The translations under genes and the position numbers were made by a program. Source: DASSUW01 sp036520135 (GTDB taxonomy: Bacteria; Actinomycetota; Thermoleophilia; Solirubrobacterales; Solirubrobacteraceae). From it: a stretch of 33,898 nt of DNA. The notes below the pieces were generated by a model. It was not told the origin of the DNA and did not search any database. It was given only the letters and a program-made list of their open reading frames with translations. Positions within the stretch are counted from its first letter, which is position 1; every line of letters starts with the position of its first letter. Positions 14,558 to 22,823 of the stretch are shown here, piece by piece. The stretch is taken from contig DATDKF010000039.1 of the NCBI GenBank assembly GCA_036520135.1, positions 1 to 33,898 on the forward strand. Direction: 5' to 3'.

Positions 14558-14739
14558 GACGGCTGGACCGGACGTCGCTCGTCGCCGGGGTGGTGGTGGT
14601 CATCGCTGGGATCGTGCTCCTGCTCGACCGGCTCGACGAGATCGACCTCCGGCTCGGCTACGGGCTCCCGCTGCTGATCGCCGCGGTCGGCGCGATCCTG
14701 CTCGTCGCGGGGCTCGAAGGGCCCCGTGAGGGCGACTGA
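14554..14739 (+). CDS. Small two-TM membrane protein
   Basis: The 61-residue protein (VRRLDRTSLVAGVVVVIAG and onward) has two hydrophobic helices, SLVAGVVVVIAGIVLLLD and YGLPLLIAAVGAILLVAGL, linked by a charged turn (RLDEIDLRLG). It starts at GTG 14554 inside the stop codon of the PspC gene (GTGA overlap) and ends just before the histidine kinase gene. This resembles the short membrane domain found at the N-terminus of LiaF-like proteins, so it may be an accessory subunit of the same sensor complex (inference). The coupling and hydrophobic pattern support it as a real gene. Confidence 0.7.
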   Translation: MRRLDRTSLVAGVVVVIAGIVLLLDRLDEIDLRLGYGLPLLIAAVGAILLVAGLEGPREGD

Positions 14740-14749
14740 CGCTGCCAAG

Positions 14750-15967
14750 ATGGCCCCTATGAGCGCCTCAGCAGCCGTGCCGTGGCGCCGCGATCCCGAG
14801 CGCGGCCTGGTGGCGGGCGTCGCCTCCGGGATCGCCCGCAGGCTGAACATCGACCCGATCATCGTCCGCGTCGCGTTCGTCGCGACGTCGGTCGCCGGCG
14901 GTGCGGGCCTCGCGGTCTACCTGCTGGCGTGGGCGCTGATGCCGGTCGAAGGCAGTGGCCGGGCGCCGATCGAGCGGATCGCCGGGCGGCGCGACACGTG
15001 GCTGATCGTGGCCGGGATGACGTGCCTGGCGCTCGCGGCGCTGCTGCTGCTGCGCGAGTGGGGCCTGTGGTTCAGCGACCAGTTCGTGTGGCCGGTGATC
15101 CTCGTCGCCGCGGGTGGCGCGCTGATCTGGCGCCAGTCGACCGCGCCGCCCGAGGAGGGCGCCGCGCCGCGCACGCGGCGCGCGCCGAGCGCGCCCGCGC
15201 TGCGGCTGCCGGCCGACGCAGTCGGGCGCGCGTTCGTCGGCGCCGCGCTGGTGGTCGGCGGCGGCCTCGTCTTCCTGTGGCTCAACCACGCGCTCCAGCC
15301 GGCGCGCGACGTGCTGCTCGCGGTCGTCGTGGTGGTGGTCGCGCTGACGCTGATCCTCGCGCCGTGGTGGCTGCGGCTCGTGCGCGGGCTGAGCGAGGAG
15401 CGCGCCGAGCGCATCCGCTCGCAGGAGCGCGCCGAGGTCGCCGCGCACCTGCACGACTCGGTGCTGCAGACGCTGGCGCTGATGCAGCGCCGCGTCGACG
15501 ACCCGCGCGAGGTCGCCGCGCTGGCGCGCCGCCAGGAGCGCGAGCTGCGCGCGTGGCTCAACGGCCGCCGCGCGCTCGGCGAGGCCGACACGGTCGCGAG
15601 CGCGCTCGAGACCGCCGCCGCCGAGGTCGAGGAGGCGCACGGCGTGCCGGTCGAGGTCGTCGCGGTCGGCGACGCGCCGCTCGACAAGCGCGGCGAGGCG
15701 CTCGTCGCCGCCGCGCGCGAGGCGATGGTCAACGCCGCGAAGTTCGCGGGCGACGGCCCGGTGGCGCTCTACGCCGAGGTCGCCGACGAGCGCATCGAGG
15801 TCTTCGTGCGCGACCGCGGGCCGGGCTTCGACCCCGAGCGTGTGCCGGCCGACCGCCGCGGCGTGCGCGAGTCGATCGTCGGGCGCATGGAGCGCCACGG
15901 CGGCCGCGCGCTCGTGCACACCGCGCTCGGCGAGGGCACCGAGGTCGAGCTGGTGCTGCGGCGATGA
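14750..15967 (+). CDS. PspC-domain sensor histidine kinase (HisKA_3 type)
   Basis: The 405-residue protein begins with its own PspC domain (PWRRDPERGLVAGVASGIARRLNIDPIIVRVAFVATSVAGGAGLAVYLLAWALMP). About four more membrane helices follow, up to about residue 215. The dimerisation region has RAEVAAHLHDSVLQTLALMQRR, with the phospho-accepting His in H-L-H-D-S-V-L-Q-T-L. The ATPase domain has AREAMVNAAKFAGDGPVALYAEV (N box) and VRDRGPGFDPE (G1 box), and ends GRALVHTALGEGTEVELVLRR. It belongs to the NarX/LiaS-like group that pairs with LuxR-type regulators. Start options are ATG 14750, ATG 14759 and GTG 14726; none has a strong ribosome site. Its stop overlaps the regulator start as ATGA (15964-15967). 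Confidence 0.92.
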   Translation: MAPMSASAAVPWRRDPERGLVAGVASGIARRLNIDPIIVRVAFVATSVAGGAGLAVYLLAWALMPVEGSGRAPIERIAGRRDTWLIVAGMTCLALAALLLLREWGLWFSDQFVWPVILVAAGGALIWRQSTAPPEEGAAPRTRRAPSAPALRLPADAVGRAFVGAALVVGGGLVFLWLNHALQPARDVLLAVVVVVVALTLILAPWWLRLVRGLSEERAERIRSQERAEVAAHLHDSVLQTLALMQRRVDDPREVAALARRQERELRAWLNGRRALGEADTVASALETAAAEVEEAHGVPVEVVAVGDAPLDKRGEALVAAAREAMVNAAKFAGDGPVALYAEVADERIEVFVRDRGPGFDPERVPADRRGVRESIVGRMERHGGRALVHTALGEGTEVELVLRR

Positions 15968-16602
15968 CGTCGGTCGTGATCGTCGACGACCACCACCTGT
16001 TCCGCTCCGGCGTGCGCGCCGAGCTCGACGGGCTGGTCGAGGTGCTGGGCGACGCGCCGACCGTCGAGGAGGCCGTGCGGCTCGTGGTCGAGACCGAGCC
16101 CGACGTCGTGCTCCTCGACGTGCAGATGCCGGGCGGTGGTGGGGTGGAGGTGATCCGACAGGTCGCCGAGCGGCGGCCGGCGCAGCGGTTCCTCGCGCTG
16201 TCGGTCAGCGACGCGCCAGCGGACGTGATCGCGATCATCCGCGCGGGCGCACGCGGCTACGTTACGAAGACGATCTCGCCGCAGGAGCTGGCCGACGCCG
16301 TGCGCCGGATCGCCGACGGCGACGCCGTGTTCTCGCCGCGCCTGGCCGGCTTCGTGCTCGACGCGTTCGCCGGTGGCATGCCCGAGCGCGAGGTCGATCC
16401 GCAGCTCGATCAGCTGACCGCGCGCGAGCGCGAGGTCCTGCGGCACATCGCGCGGGGCTACCTCTACAAGGAGATCGCCCAGCGGCTCTCGATCTCGACC
16501 AAGACGGTCGAGGCGCACGTATCGGCGGTGCTGCGCAAGCTACAGCTGTCCAACCGGCACGAGCTGAGCCGCTGGGCTGTGGAGCGCCGGCTGGTTGAGT
16601 AA
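15964..16602 (+). CDS. LuxR/NarL-family response regulator
   Basis: The 212-residue protein has a receiver domain, TSVVIVDDHHLFRSGVRAEL, with the acidic pair in VDDH, the phospho-accepting Asp in VVLLDVQMPGG, the switch Ser/Thr in FLALSVSD, and Lys in YVTKTISPQEL. The C-terminal LuxR helix-turn-helix is LTAREREVLRHIARGYLYKEIAQRLSISTKTVEAHVSAVLRKLQLSNRHEL. It is translationally coupled to the PspC histidine kinase (ATGA overlap) and is its likely cognate regulator. Control of the operon itself and of envelope-stress genes is inferred from the LiaFSR analogy. The uracil-DNA glycosylase start overlaps its stop. Confidence 0.94.
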   Translation: MTSVVIVDDHHLFRSGVRAELDGLVEVLGDAPTVEEAVRLVVETEPDVVLLDVQMPGGGGVEVIRQVAERRPAQRFLALSVSDAPADVIAIIRAGARGYVTKTISPQELADAVRRIADGDAVFSPRLAGFVLDAFAGGMPEREVDPQLDQLTAREREVLRHIARGYLYKEIAQRLSISTKTVEAHVSAVLRKLQLSNRHELSRWAVERRLVE

Positions 16603-17158
16603 CGTCGCCGCACTCGACGCTCTTCACGACGAGATACGCACGCACGGCGGGTGCGGGTTCGAACCGTGCGAGCGCGCGACGAACATGGTGCCCGGCGAGG
16701 GCGACCCGCACGCGGACGTGATGGTGGTCGGCGAGGCGCCGGGCCGCCGCGAGGACGAGCAGGGCCGCCCGTTCGTGGGCCGCGCGGGGAAGCTGCTCGA
16801 CGAGCTGCTGGCCGAGGCCGGGCTCGCGCGCGAGCAGGTGTTCATCACCAACGTCTTCAAGGCGCGCCCGCCGGGCAACCGCGATCCGCGCCCGGCCGAA
16901 GTGGCGCACCACATGGCGTGGCTGGAGGCGCAGATCGAGCTGATCTCGCCGCGCGTGGTCGTGACCCTCGGGCGGCACGCGCTCAAGCACTTCAGCGACG
17001 CGCGGATCGCCGACGTCCACGGCACCGGGCTCGAGGTGGGCGGGCGGACGCTGTTCCCGCTGTACCACCCGGCCGCGGCGATGTACAACCAGTCGCTGCG
17101 GGCGACGCTGTTCGAGGACGCCCGCGCGCTCGGCGCGCTGCTGTCGTCAGAGCGGTAG
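16595..17158 (+). CDS. Family-4-like uracil-DNA glycosylase without Fe-S cysteines
   Basis: The 187-residue protein shows the family 4 uracil-DNA glycosylase layout. It has MVVGEAPGRREDEQGRPFVG (motif A, about residues 43-62), NVFKARPPGNRDPRPAE (about residues 86-102), VVVTLGRHALKHF and YHPAAAMYN (motif B). Family 4 enzymes hold a [4Fe-4S] cluster with four Cys. Here only two Cys exist in the whole protein, C20 and C25, spaced C-x4-C. The Cys expected in K-C-R-P-P is Ala (residue 90) and the one expected after N-R-x-P is His (residue 106). The enzyme probably removes uracil from DNA without a cluster. The start is TTG 16595 with GGAG at 16581-16584, overlapping the regulator stop by 8 bp. The 3' end overlaps the convergent kinase by 12 bp. 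Confidence 0.85.
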   Translation: MSNVAALDALHDEIRTHGGCGFEPCERATNMVPGEGDPHADVMVVGEAPGRREDEQGRPFVGRAGKLLDELLAEAGLAREQVFITNVFKARPPGNRDPRPAEVAHHMAWLEAQIELISPRVVVTLGRHALKHFSDARIADVHGTGLEVGGRTLFPLYHPAAAMYNQSLRATLFEDARALGALLSSER

Positions 17159-18574
17159 GACGGCCCGCAGCAGCGTGCCCTCGCCCGGCGGGCTGGTGAC
17201 GCTGAGCGAGCCGTCGAGCGCGCCGACGCGGTCCGCCAGGCCGGCCAGCCCCGAGCCGGGCGTGGCCCTGGCGCCGCCCTTGCCGTCGTCGCGGACCTCG
17301 ATCGCCAGGTCGCCGTTCTCGTGCGCGAGGCGGACCGTCGCGTGCGTGGCCTCGGCGTACTTGGCCACGTTGGTGAGCGCCTCGGCGACCGTGAAGTACG
17401 CGGTCGCCTCGGCGGCGGGGGCGAAGCGGTCCTCGGGCAGCTCGAGGATGTCGACCGGCACCGGCGCGCGGTCGGCGAGCGCGGCGATCGCCGGGGCGAG
17501 CCCGCGCTCGGTCAGCACCGCGGGGTGGATCCCGCGGGCCAGCTCGCGCAGCTCGGACGACGCCTCGGCCAGCTCCTCGCCGATCCGCTCGAGCAGCGGC
17601 GCCGCGCTACCGGGGTCCTTGGCCACGCGCGCGCGGGCCATCCGCACCTCGAGCCCGAGCGCGACGAGCCGCTGCTGCGCGCCGTCGTGCAGGTCGCGCT
17701 CGATCCGGCGGCGCGCGGCGTCCGCGGCCTCGACGATCCGGATGCGCGATGCGCGCAGCTCCTCGGTGCGCGCCTGCTCGATCTCGCGGCGGCGCAGCGC
17801 CTCCTCGGCCCGGCGGCGCTCGGTGACGTCGAAGATCGCGCCGTCGCACCACAGCCGGCCGCCGGCGCCGGACACCAGGTGGCCGCGGTCGAGCACCCAG
17901 CGGATCTCGTCGTCGGCGCGCACGATCCGGTACTCGAGCGCGAACGGCCCGTCGTCGGACGCGCGCATTACCGCCTTGTGGACGGCCTCGCGGTCCTCGG
18001 GGTGGATGATGCTCATCAGCGTGCGCTTCTTGCTGGCGATGAAGTTCGCGGCCGGGTAGCCGGAGATCCGCTCGATCTCGTCGCTGATCAGCTCGAGCGT
18101 GTAGTCGGCGTGCCACGCCGAGCGGTAGATCGCGCCGGGGACGTTGGCCATCAGCGCCCGCATCAGCGCGTCGTCGGAGCGCTGCTGCGCCGCCCGCAGG
18201 CCGGCGCGCGCCCGGGCCAGCAGCTCGGCGCGGCTGAACGGCCGGTGCAGGTAGTCGTCGGCGCCGGCGTCGAGCGCGGCGTCCGCCGTCCGCTTGTGCG
18301 CCGCGAGCGTGATCGCCAACAGCCACGCCTCGTCGAGCCGCGCGTCGGCGCGCAGCGCGCGGATCACGCCGGGGACGTCGAGCCCGCCCGGCTCGCGGTC
18401 GACGATGACCAGGTCGGCCGAGTCCTTCTCCAGCGCGGTCAGCGCCTCGCCGACGCGCCGCACCGCGTTCACGGCGTGTCCGGCCGCGCGGATCCACGGC
18501 ACGATCTCGGGCTCGGCCAAGCCGACCACGAGCACGCCGGCCTGACGCCGGCGCACTGATCCCGAATGTGGCAC
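17147..18574 (-). CDS. Histidine kinase with degenerate receiver and PAS domain
   Basis: The 475-residue soluble protein has three parts. Residues about 12-128 are a receiver-like fold, with VIVDREPGG around the phosphorylation site; the usual acidic pair after strand 1 is replaced (VLVVGLAEPEIV) and the conserved Lys is Arg (YLHRPFS). A PAS domain follows at about 140-255 (IYRSAWHADYTLELISDEIERISGYPAANF, HPEDREAVHKAV, EYRIVRADDEIRWVLDRG). A HisKA_3 kinase core completes it: RRRIERDLHDGAQQRLVALGLEVR, with LTNVAKYAEATHATV and VRDDGKGGARATPGSGLAGLADRV. It probably feeds a LuxR-type regulator encoded elsewhere. The start is GTG 18574. It lies 27 bp after the HAD gene on the same strand. Confidence 0.9.
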   Translation of the reverse strand: MPHSGSVRRRQAGVLVVGLAEPEIVPWIRAAGHAVNAVRRVGEALTALEKDSADLVIVDREPGGLDVPGVIRALRADARLDEAWLLAITLAAHKRTADAALDAGADDYLHRPFSRAELLARARAGLRAAQQRSDDALMRALMANVPGAIYRSAWHADYTLELISDEIERISGYPAANFIASKKRTLMSIIHPEDREAVHKAVMRASDDGPFALEYRIVRADDEIRWVLDRGHLVSGAGGRLWCDGAIFDVTERRRAEEALRRREIEQARTEELRASRIRIVEAADAARRRIERDLHDGAQQRLVALGLEVRMARARVAKDPGSAAPLLERIGEELAEASSELRELARGIHPAVLTERGLAPAIAALADRAPVPVDILELPEDRFAPAAEATAYFTVAEALTNVAKYAEATHATVRLAHENGDLAIEVRDDGKGGARATPGSGLAGLADRVGALDGSLSVTSPPGEGTLLRAVLPL

Positions 18575-18601
18575 GTCCCGATTATCCCGACTCTGGCCGG
18601 C

Positions 18602-19261
18602 TCAGCCGATGCCGAGTTCGTCGAGCGAGACATTGAGCTCGGCGGCGTCGCGATAGACGCGGTAGGCGCCCGAGCGCTCCAGCTCGTCCGACCCGTACCC
18701 GCCGGTGAGCAGGCCGATCGAGAGCATGCCCGCGCGGCGGGCGGCGAGCAGGTCCCAGACCGCGTCGCCGACGACGTAGCACGAGCCGGCGTCGGCGCCG
18801 AGCCGGCGGGCGCACTCCACGAACAGGTCGGGCTCGGGCTTGGCGCGCGCGACGTCGCCGCGGGCGACGACGACCGTCTCGGGCGGCACGCCGAGCACGT
18901 CGAGCGACGCGTCGATCTCCGGCCGCCGGCCGGAGGTGGCGATCCCGTGCGTGACGTGGCGCGCCCGCAGGTCGGCGAGCAGGTCGACGGCGCCCGGAAG
19001 CGGACGGCGCTCGGGCAGCAGCTCGCGGAACAGCTCGCCGTGGCGGTCCTGGACGTCCGCGGCCTCCTGGTCGGTCAGCTCGCGGCCGAGCTCGCGGGCG
19101 ACGGCGCGCGTGAACAGACCGCCGCTCATCCCGATCCGGCGGTGGATCCGCCAGCCGTCGATCGCCATCCCGCACTTCGCGAGCGCCCGCTGCCAGGCGA
19201 ACACGTGCGCGTAGACGGTGTCGACGAGCGTCCCGTCGAGATCGAAGATCAGCGCCGGCAT
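18602..19261 (-). CDS. HAD-superfamily phosphatase (PGMB/phosphoglycolate-phosphatase-like)
   Basis: The 219-residue protein has all four HAD motifs. These are FDLDGTLVDT (nucleophile Asp and acid/base Asp), ATSGRR (motif II Ser), AKPEPDLFVECARRLG (motif III Lys) and VVGDAVWDLLAARRAGM (motif IV Asp pair). The helical cap between motifs I and II (WQRALAKCGMAIDGWRIHRRIGMSGGLF and onward) is the C1 type found in beta-phosphoglucomutase and phosphoglycolate phosphatase. The exact substrate is not predictable. The ATG at 19261 begins directly at MPALIFDLDGT. It is upstream of the histidine kinase on the same strand and divergent from the AI-2E-family gene (62 bp between starts). Confidence 0.92.
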   Translation of the reverse strand: MPALIFDLDGTLVDTVYAHVFAWQRALAKCGMAIDGWRIHRRIGMSGGLFTRAVARELGRELTDQEAADVQDRHGELFRELLPERRPLPGAVDLLADLRARHVTHGIATSGRRPEIDASLDVLGVPPETVVVARGDVARAKPEPDLFVECARRLGADAGSCYVVGDAVWDLLAARRAGMLSIGLLTGGYGSDELERSGAYRVYRDAAELNVSLDELGIG

Positions 19262-19323
19262 CGACGCGGCACGATACCGCCGCGCGTTTGTGCCACGCGG
19301 GCACCGGAAATCCCCATGGCACG

Positions 19324-20451
19324 ATGGCGATCACACCGCTGGAGACGTCCAACGGCCGCGCTCAGCGGCCACGCCCGCCGCTGCTCAAGGGCGACGACGC
19401 CGTCCCGAAGGGGCTGGCGGTCGCCTCGGCGATCACGCTGCGCGCGCTGATCGTGCTCGCGGGCGTGGTGATCGTGGCGCTCGGCACCGCGCGGATGATG
19501 CTCGTGTTCCTGCCGGTGATCATCTCCGTGCTGCTGACGACGCTGCTCGCACCGCTGGCGCGCCGGCTCGAGGCGCGGCGCTGGCGGCCCGCCCCGGCCG
19601 CGCTGGCCAGCACGCTGCTCGCGCTGGTCGTCTTCTTCGGGCTGTGGGCGCTGATCATCCCCGGCGTCCTCTCGCAGTCGGACGACCTGTTCACCAACCT
19701 GCAGGACGGCGCCAACCAGGCGGTCTCGGTGCTCGAGCCGCTCGGCGTCGGGCGCGGCGACGTCGACAAGGCGATCGACGGGGGCCTGAAGTCGGTCCAG
19801 GGCGGCGCCGTCGCCAACGAGGTGCTGACCGGCGCCGTGCTGGTCACGCAGTGGGCGGCGGCGATCGTGCTGATCGTGGTCCTGACGTTCTTCCTGATCA
19901 AGGACGGCGCGCGGATCTGGGACTGGATCGTCGAGCTGTTCCACGAGGACCGCCAGCCGGTGCTGCGCGAGGTCGGCGCCCGGGCGTGGACCGCGCTCAG
20001 CGCGTACGTCCAGGGCGTGTTCCTCGTCGCGACGATCGACGCGGTGCTGATCGGCGCCGCGATGCTGATCATTGGCGTGCCGGTCGCGATGCCGCTGATC
20101 GTGCTCACGTTCGTGGCCGCGTTCTTCCCGATCGTCGGCGCGTTCGTCGCCGGCGCCGCGGCTGTGCTCGTCGCGCTCGTGGCCAACGGCCTCGCGGCCG
20201 CGCTCGTGCTGCTCGCGGTGATCGTCGCCGTCCAGCAGCTCGAGGGCAACGTCTTCTATCCGATCGTGGTCGGCCGCAAGCTGCAGCTGCATCCGGTCGG
20301 GATCCTGCTCGCGCTCACGGCCGGCGGCGTGCTGGCCGGCGTGGCCGGCGCGTTCCTGGCGATCCCGACGGCGGCCGTCGCGGCCGCCGTGCTCGGCTAC
20401 ATGCGCGAGCGCCGCGAGGAGCGCCAGGCGACCGCTGTCCTAGCCCCGTAG
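19324..20451 (+). CDS. AI-2E-family membrane permease
   Basis: The 375-residue protein has about eight membrane helices and the AI-2E/PerM family pattern. The N-terminal helices include LVFLPVIISVLLTTLLAPLARRLE. A long extracytoplasmic-type segment follows, QSDDLFTNLQDGANQAVSVLEPLG. Then come VLTFFLIKDGARIWDWIVELF and ARAWTALSAYVQGVFLVATIDAVLIG. The most typical signature is QQLEGNVFYPIVVGRKLQLHPVGILLALTAGGVLAGVAGAFLAIPTAAV. Members export autoinducer-2, Na+/H+ or unknown solutes, so the substrate is open. ATG 19324 is chosen because the extra N-terminal residues from 19288 are not hydrophobic or conserved-looking. It converges with the lipase gene. Confidence 0.92.
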   Translation: MAITPLETSNGRAQRPRPPLLKGDDAVPKGLAVASAITLRALIVLAGVVIVALGTARMMLVFLPVIISVLLTTLLAPLARRLEARRWRPAPAALASTLLALVVFFGLWALIIPGVLSQSDDLFTNLQDGANQAVSVLEPLGVGRGDVDKAIDGGLKSVQGGAVANEVLTGAVLVTQWAAAIVLIVVLTFFLIKDGARIWDWIVELFHEDRQPVLREVGARAWTALSAYVQGVFLVATIDAVLIGAAMLIIGVPVAMPLIVLTFVAAFFPIVGAFVAGAAAVLVALVANGLAAALVLLAVIVAVQQLEGNVFYPIVVGRKLQLHPVGILLALTAGGVLAGVAGAFLAIPTAAVAAAVLGYMRERREERQATAVLAP

Positions 20452-20575
20452 ATGACTGATTCCACGACCCACGCACCCGCCTGGGCGCGTCGCGCGGCGC
20501 CGGATCGGCACCCGCTGAATCGGCCCGTGACTCTGCCACTGTGCCGATCGCGCGGGCACCGCCGGGCATCCACGG

Positions 20576-20606
20576 TCCGCGGCCATGCGGGCACGCGGGC
20601 CGCGGA
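20576..20606. terminator. GC hairpin between convergent genes
   Basis: TCCGCGGCC (20576-20584) and GGCCGCGGA (20598-20606) form a perfect 9-bp stem with a 13-base loop. It lies one base beyond the stop codon of the lipase gene on the minus strand and 125 bp beyond the AI-2E-family stop on the plus strand. There is no T tract, so it is a candidate actinobacterial-type terminator rather than a classical one. The rest of 20452-20575 shows no gene. Confidence 0.5.
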
Positions 20607-20607
20607 A

Positions 20608-21693
20608 TCAATCATCTAGGTGGTAGCGGCGCGACGCGGTGACCCAGCCGCCGGGCTGCAGCGTCAGCAGCTTCACGTTGACGCGACGGGCCGGCGCCCG
20701 GCGCAGCTTCACGCGGACCGTCTTGCGGTGGTTGAGCGCGATCCGCACGGCCGCGACGCCGAGGTTGCCGCGCCGGTCGCGTATGACGAGGCGGCCGACG
20801 CAGCGGCCGATCGCGCCGGCGCACGCCACGAGCACCTTCGCGCGGCGGCCGGAGATCTTCGGCTTGCGGGCCGTCGGGAACAGGACCGGGAGCGCCGGGC
20901 TCGCCCCGTCGCTGCACGTCGGCTGGAACGCCGCGTCGGCGGGGCCGGGGCGGCCGAGCGCGTCGAGCGCCCACTCAAGCGCGTTCGGGTCGTAGATGAT
21001 CCCGACGTGGTCGGTGACGTCGTCCGGGCAGGCGTCCTGGAGCACGACGTTGGTCGCGCCTTCGAGCGCCTGCGACCGGTACGGCGTGACGATGTGGTCG
21101 TTGCGTGTGGACACCACCGTGTAGGACGGTGGCGGCGGGGCCTCCACGCCGGCGTTGAGCTTCTTCATGAACGCCGAGCCGGCCGCCTGCTCGGCGCACG
21201 CCGGGCACGCGAGCCCGCCGAGCGGCGGCGCCAGCGGGTTGGTCGTGCCGTGGTTGGAGGGCGCGAGGCCGACGATGTCGTCGATCACGCCGAGCTTGCC
21301 GCGGAAGCGGGCCACGTAGCGCGGGAGCATCCCGCCCTGCGAGTGGCCGACGAGCGACACCTTGGCGGCGCCGGTCTTGGTCAGCACCTCGTCGATGAAC
21401 GCCGCGAGCTTGTCCGCCGACTGGTCCATCGGCGCCATCCCGCGCCGGACGAGATCGAGCGCGAACACGCAGTAGCCGTCCTGCTCGAGCGCCGGCGCGA
21501 ACAGGTTCCACGACACGGTCATGTCACCGAACGTGCCGTGTACGAGGATCACCGGCACCGGGTGCGCGGTCGAGCGGCAGTTGAAGTCGTTGGCGCCCGG
21601 CGGCGGGGTGCCCGGGGCCTGTGCGCCCGCCGGAGCGGCGGCGGCCAGGAGGCACGCCGTCGCAAGCACCAGCACGAGGGCTCTCCTCCGCAT
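20608..21693 (-). CDS. Secreted lipase (alpha/beta hydrolase, class 2 lipase-like)
   Basis: The 361-residue protein has a clear signal peptide (MRRRALVLVLATACLLAAAAPAGAQA), with cleavage near residue 25. VPVILVHGTFGD is the oxyanion-hole loop of class 2 (LipA/EstA-type) lipases, and KVSLVGHSQGGMLPRYV carries the nucleophile Ser. The mature part has several Cys, for example GGLACPACAEQ, compatible with export. The acid and His probably lie in STRNDHIVTPYRSQ and DDVTDHVGIIYDP. The last ~85 residues (RKPKISGRRAKVLVACAGAIGRCVGRLVIRD and onward) form a beta-rich C-terminal domain like those of other Solirubrobacter-type secreted proteins. It is the last gene of the operon, 8 bp after the flavoenzyme gene. 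It should hydrolyse lipid esters outside the cell. Confidence 0.9.
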   Translation of the reverse strand: MRRRALVLVLATACLLAAAAPAGAQAPGTPPPGANDFNCRSTAHPVPVILVHGTFGDMTVSWNLFAPALEQDGYCVFALDLVRRGMAPMDQSADKLAAFIDEVLTKTGAAKVSLVGHSQGGMLPRYVARFRGKLGVIDDIVGLAPSNHGTTNPLAPPLGGLACPACAEQAAGSAFMKKLNAGVEAPPPPSYTVVSTRNDHIVTPYRSQALEGATNVVLQDACPDDVTDHVGIIYDPNALEWALDALGRPGPADAAFQPTCSDGASPALPVLFPTARKPKISGRRAKVLVACAGAIGRCVGRLVIRDRRGNLGVAAVRIALNHRKTVRVKLRRAPARRVNVKLLTLQPGGWVTASRRYHLDD

Positions 21694-21701
21694 CGCGAGG
21701 C

Positions 21702-22823
21702 TCAGCAAACCACACCCGAGCCGGCCGTGCGCAAACTGCGCGCCGGTGACCGCGGGCCGAGCGCGAACCGCTCCGGGAGCGGCTCGCCGCCCGCCAGCGC
21801 GGCGGCGATCCGCTCGGCCATCGCGGGCCCGTGCTTGAAGCCGTGTCCGGACCCGCCGCCGACCAGCCACACGGACGGATGGGCGGGATGGGGGGCGGCG
21901 ATGAAGTGCGAGTCCGGCGACAGCTCGTAGCGGCACGCGCGCGCCTCCTTCAGCCGCGCGCGGGAGAGCGCGGGGAAGCGCTCGCGCACGTACGCGCGCA
22001 CCTTGCCCTCGGTGGTCGGCTTGTCGTCGAGCGGCGCGTCGGGATCGAGCGGCGGCCCCTCGACGTCGAGCGCCGCCTTGACGCCGAGCTCGTCGATGTC
22101 GGCGGTGCCGTACATCGCCCGGTCGTAGTCGACCCACGCCGGGACGGCGGGCGCGCGCCACGCCGCGCCGCCGTCGAGGAACAGCAGCTCCTGGCGCGTG
22201 ACGGTGAGCGCCACGAGGTCGCCGAACAACGGCGCCAGCCAGCCGCCGCACGCCCAGACCACGACGTCGGCCTCCAGCCGCGAGCCGTGCTCGAGCACCA
22301 CGGACTCGCCGTCCGGCCGCGCGCGGGAGCGCACGAGGCGCGCGCCGTTGGCGACGGCCTGCCGCGCCAGCGCCTGGATCGCGCGCTGGGCGCGCAGCAC
22401 TCCCGCCTCGGGCTCGAGCAGCACGAACGCGAGGTCGTCGCCGCGCAGGCTGGGGAACAGGCGCGCGGCGGCGGCGGGGTCGAGCCGCTCGGCCGGGATG
22501 CCTTGGGCGGTCATCGCACGCTCGGACGCCGCCTCCCAGCCGTCGGCGGTGTGCGCGAACCAGGCGACGCCGCACTCGTGCAGCAGCGCCTCGCCCGACT
22601 CGGCCTCGAGCTCGCGCCACAGCGTGCGGGCGCGGCGCGCTGACGCGGTGTAGTCGGCGTCGGCGCCGTGCGAGCAGCGCATCAGCCGCGTTTCGCCGCC
22701 GGAGGTCGCGCGGCGGTCGCCGGGCTCGAACTGGTCGACGAGCGTGACCTGCTCGCCCGCGCGCGCGAGCCACCACGCCAGCGAGGCGCCGAACGTCCCG
22801 GCTCCGATCACGATGACGTTCAC
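21702..22823 (-). CDS. Sarcosine-oxidase-like FAD-dependent amine oxidoreductase
   Basis: The 373-residue protein has MNVIVIGAGTFGASLAWWLARAGEQVTLVDQFEPG, an FAD-binding fold, then RATSGGETRLMRCSHG, which matches the monomeric sarcosine oxidase/N-methyltryptophan oxidase group. EARACRYELSPDSHFIAAPHP fits the segment whose Cys carries covalent FAD in monomeric sarcosine oxidase, and GGGSGHGFKHGPAMAERIA is the C-terminal FAD motif. The enzyme should oxidise a secondary amine or N-methyl amino acid and make hydrogen peroxide; the precise substrate is open. It starts with GTG 22823 inside the stop of the GMC gene (GTGA overlap) and is followed 8 bp later by the lipase gene. Confidence 0.88.
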   Translation of the reverse strand: MNVIVIGAGTFGASLAWWLARAGEQVTLVDQFEPGDRRATSGGETRLMRCSHGADADYTASARRARTLWRELEAESGEALLHECGVAWFAHTADGWEAASERAMTAQGIPAERLDPAAAARLFPSLRGDDLAFVLLEPEAGVLRAQRAIQALARQAVANGARLVRSRARPDGESVVLEHGSRLEADVVVWACGGWLAPLFGDLVALTVTRQELLFLDGGAAWRAPAVPAWVDYDRAMYGTADIDELGVKAALDVEGPPLDPDAPLDDKPTTEGKVRAYVRERFPALSRARLKEARACRYELSPDSHFIAAPHPAHPSVWLVGGGSGHGFKHGPAMAERIAAALAGGEPLPERFALGPRSPARSLRTAGSGVVC

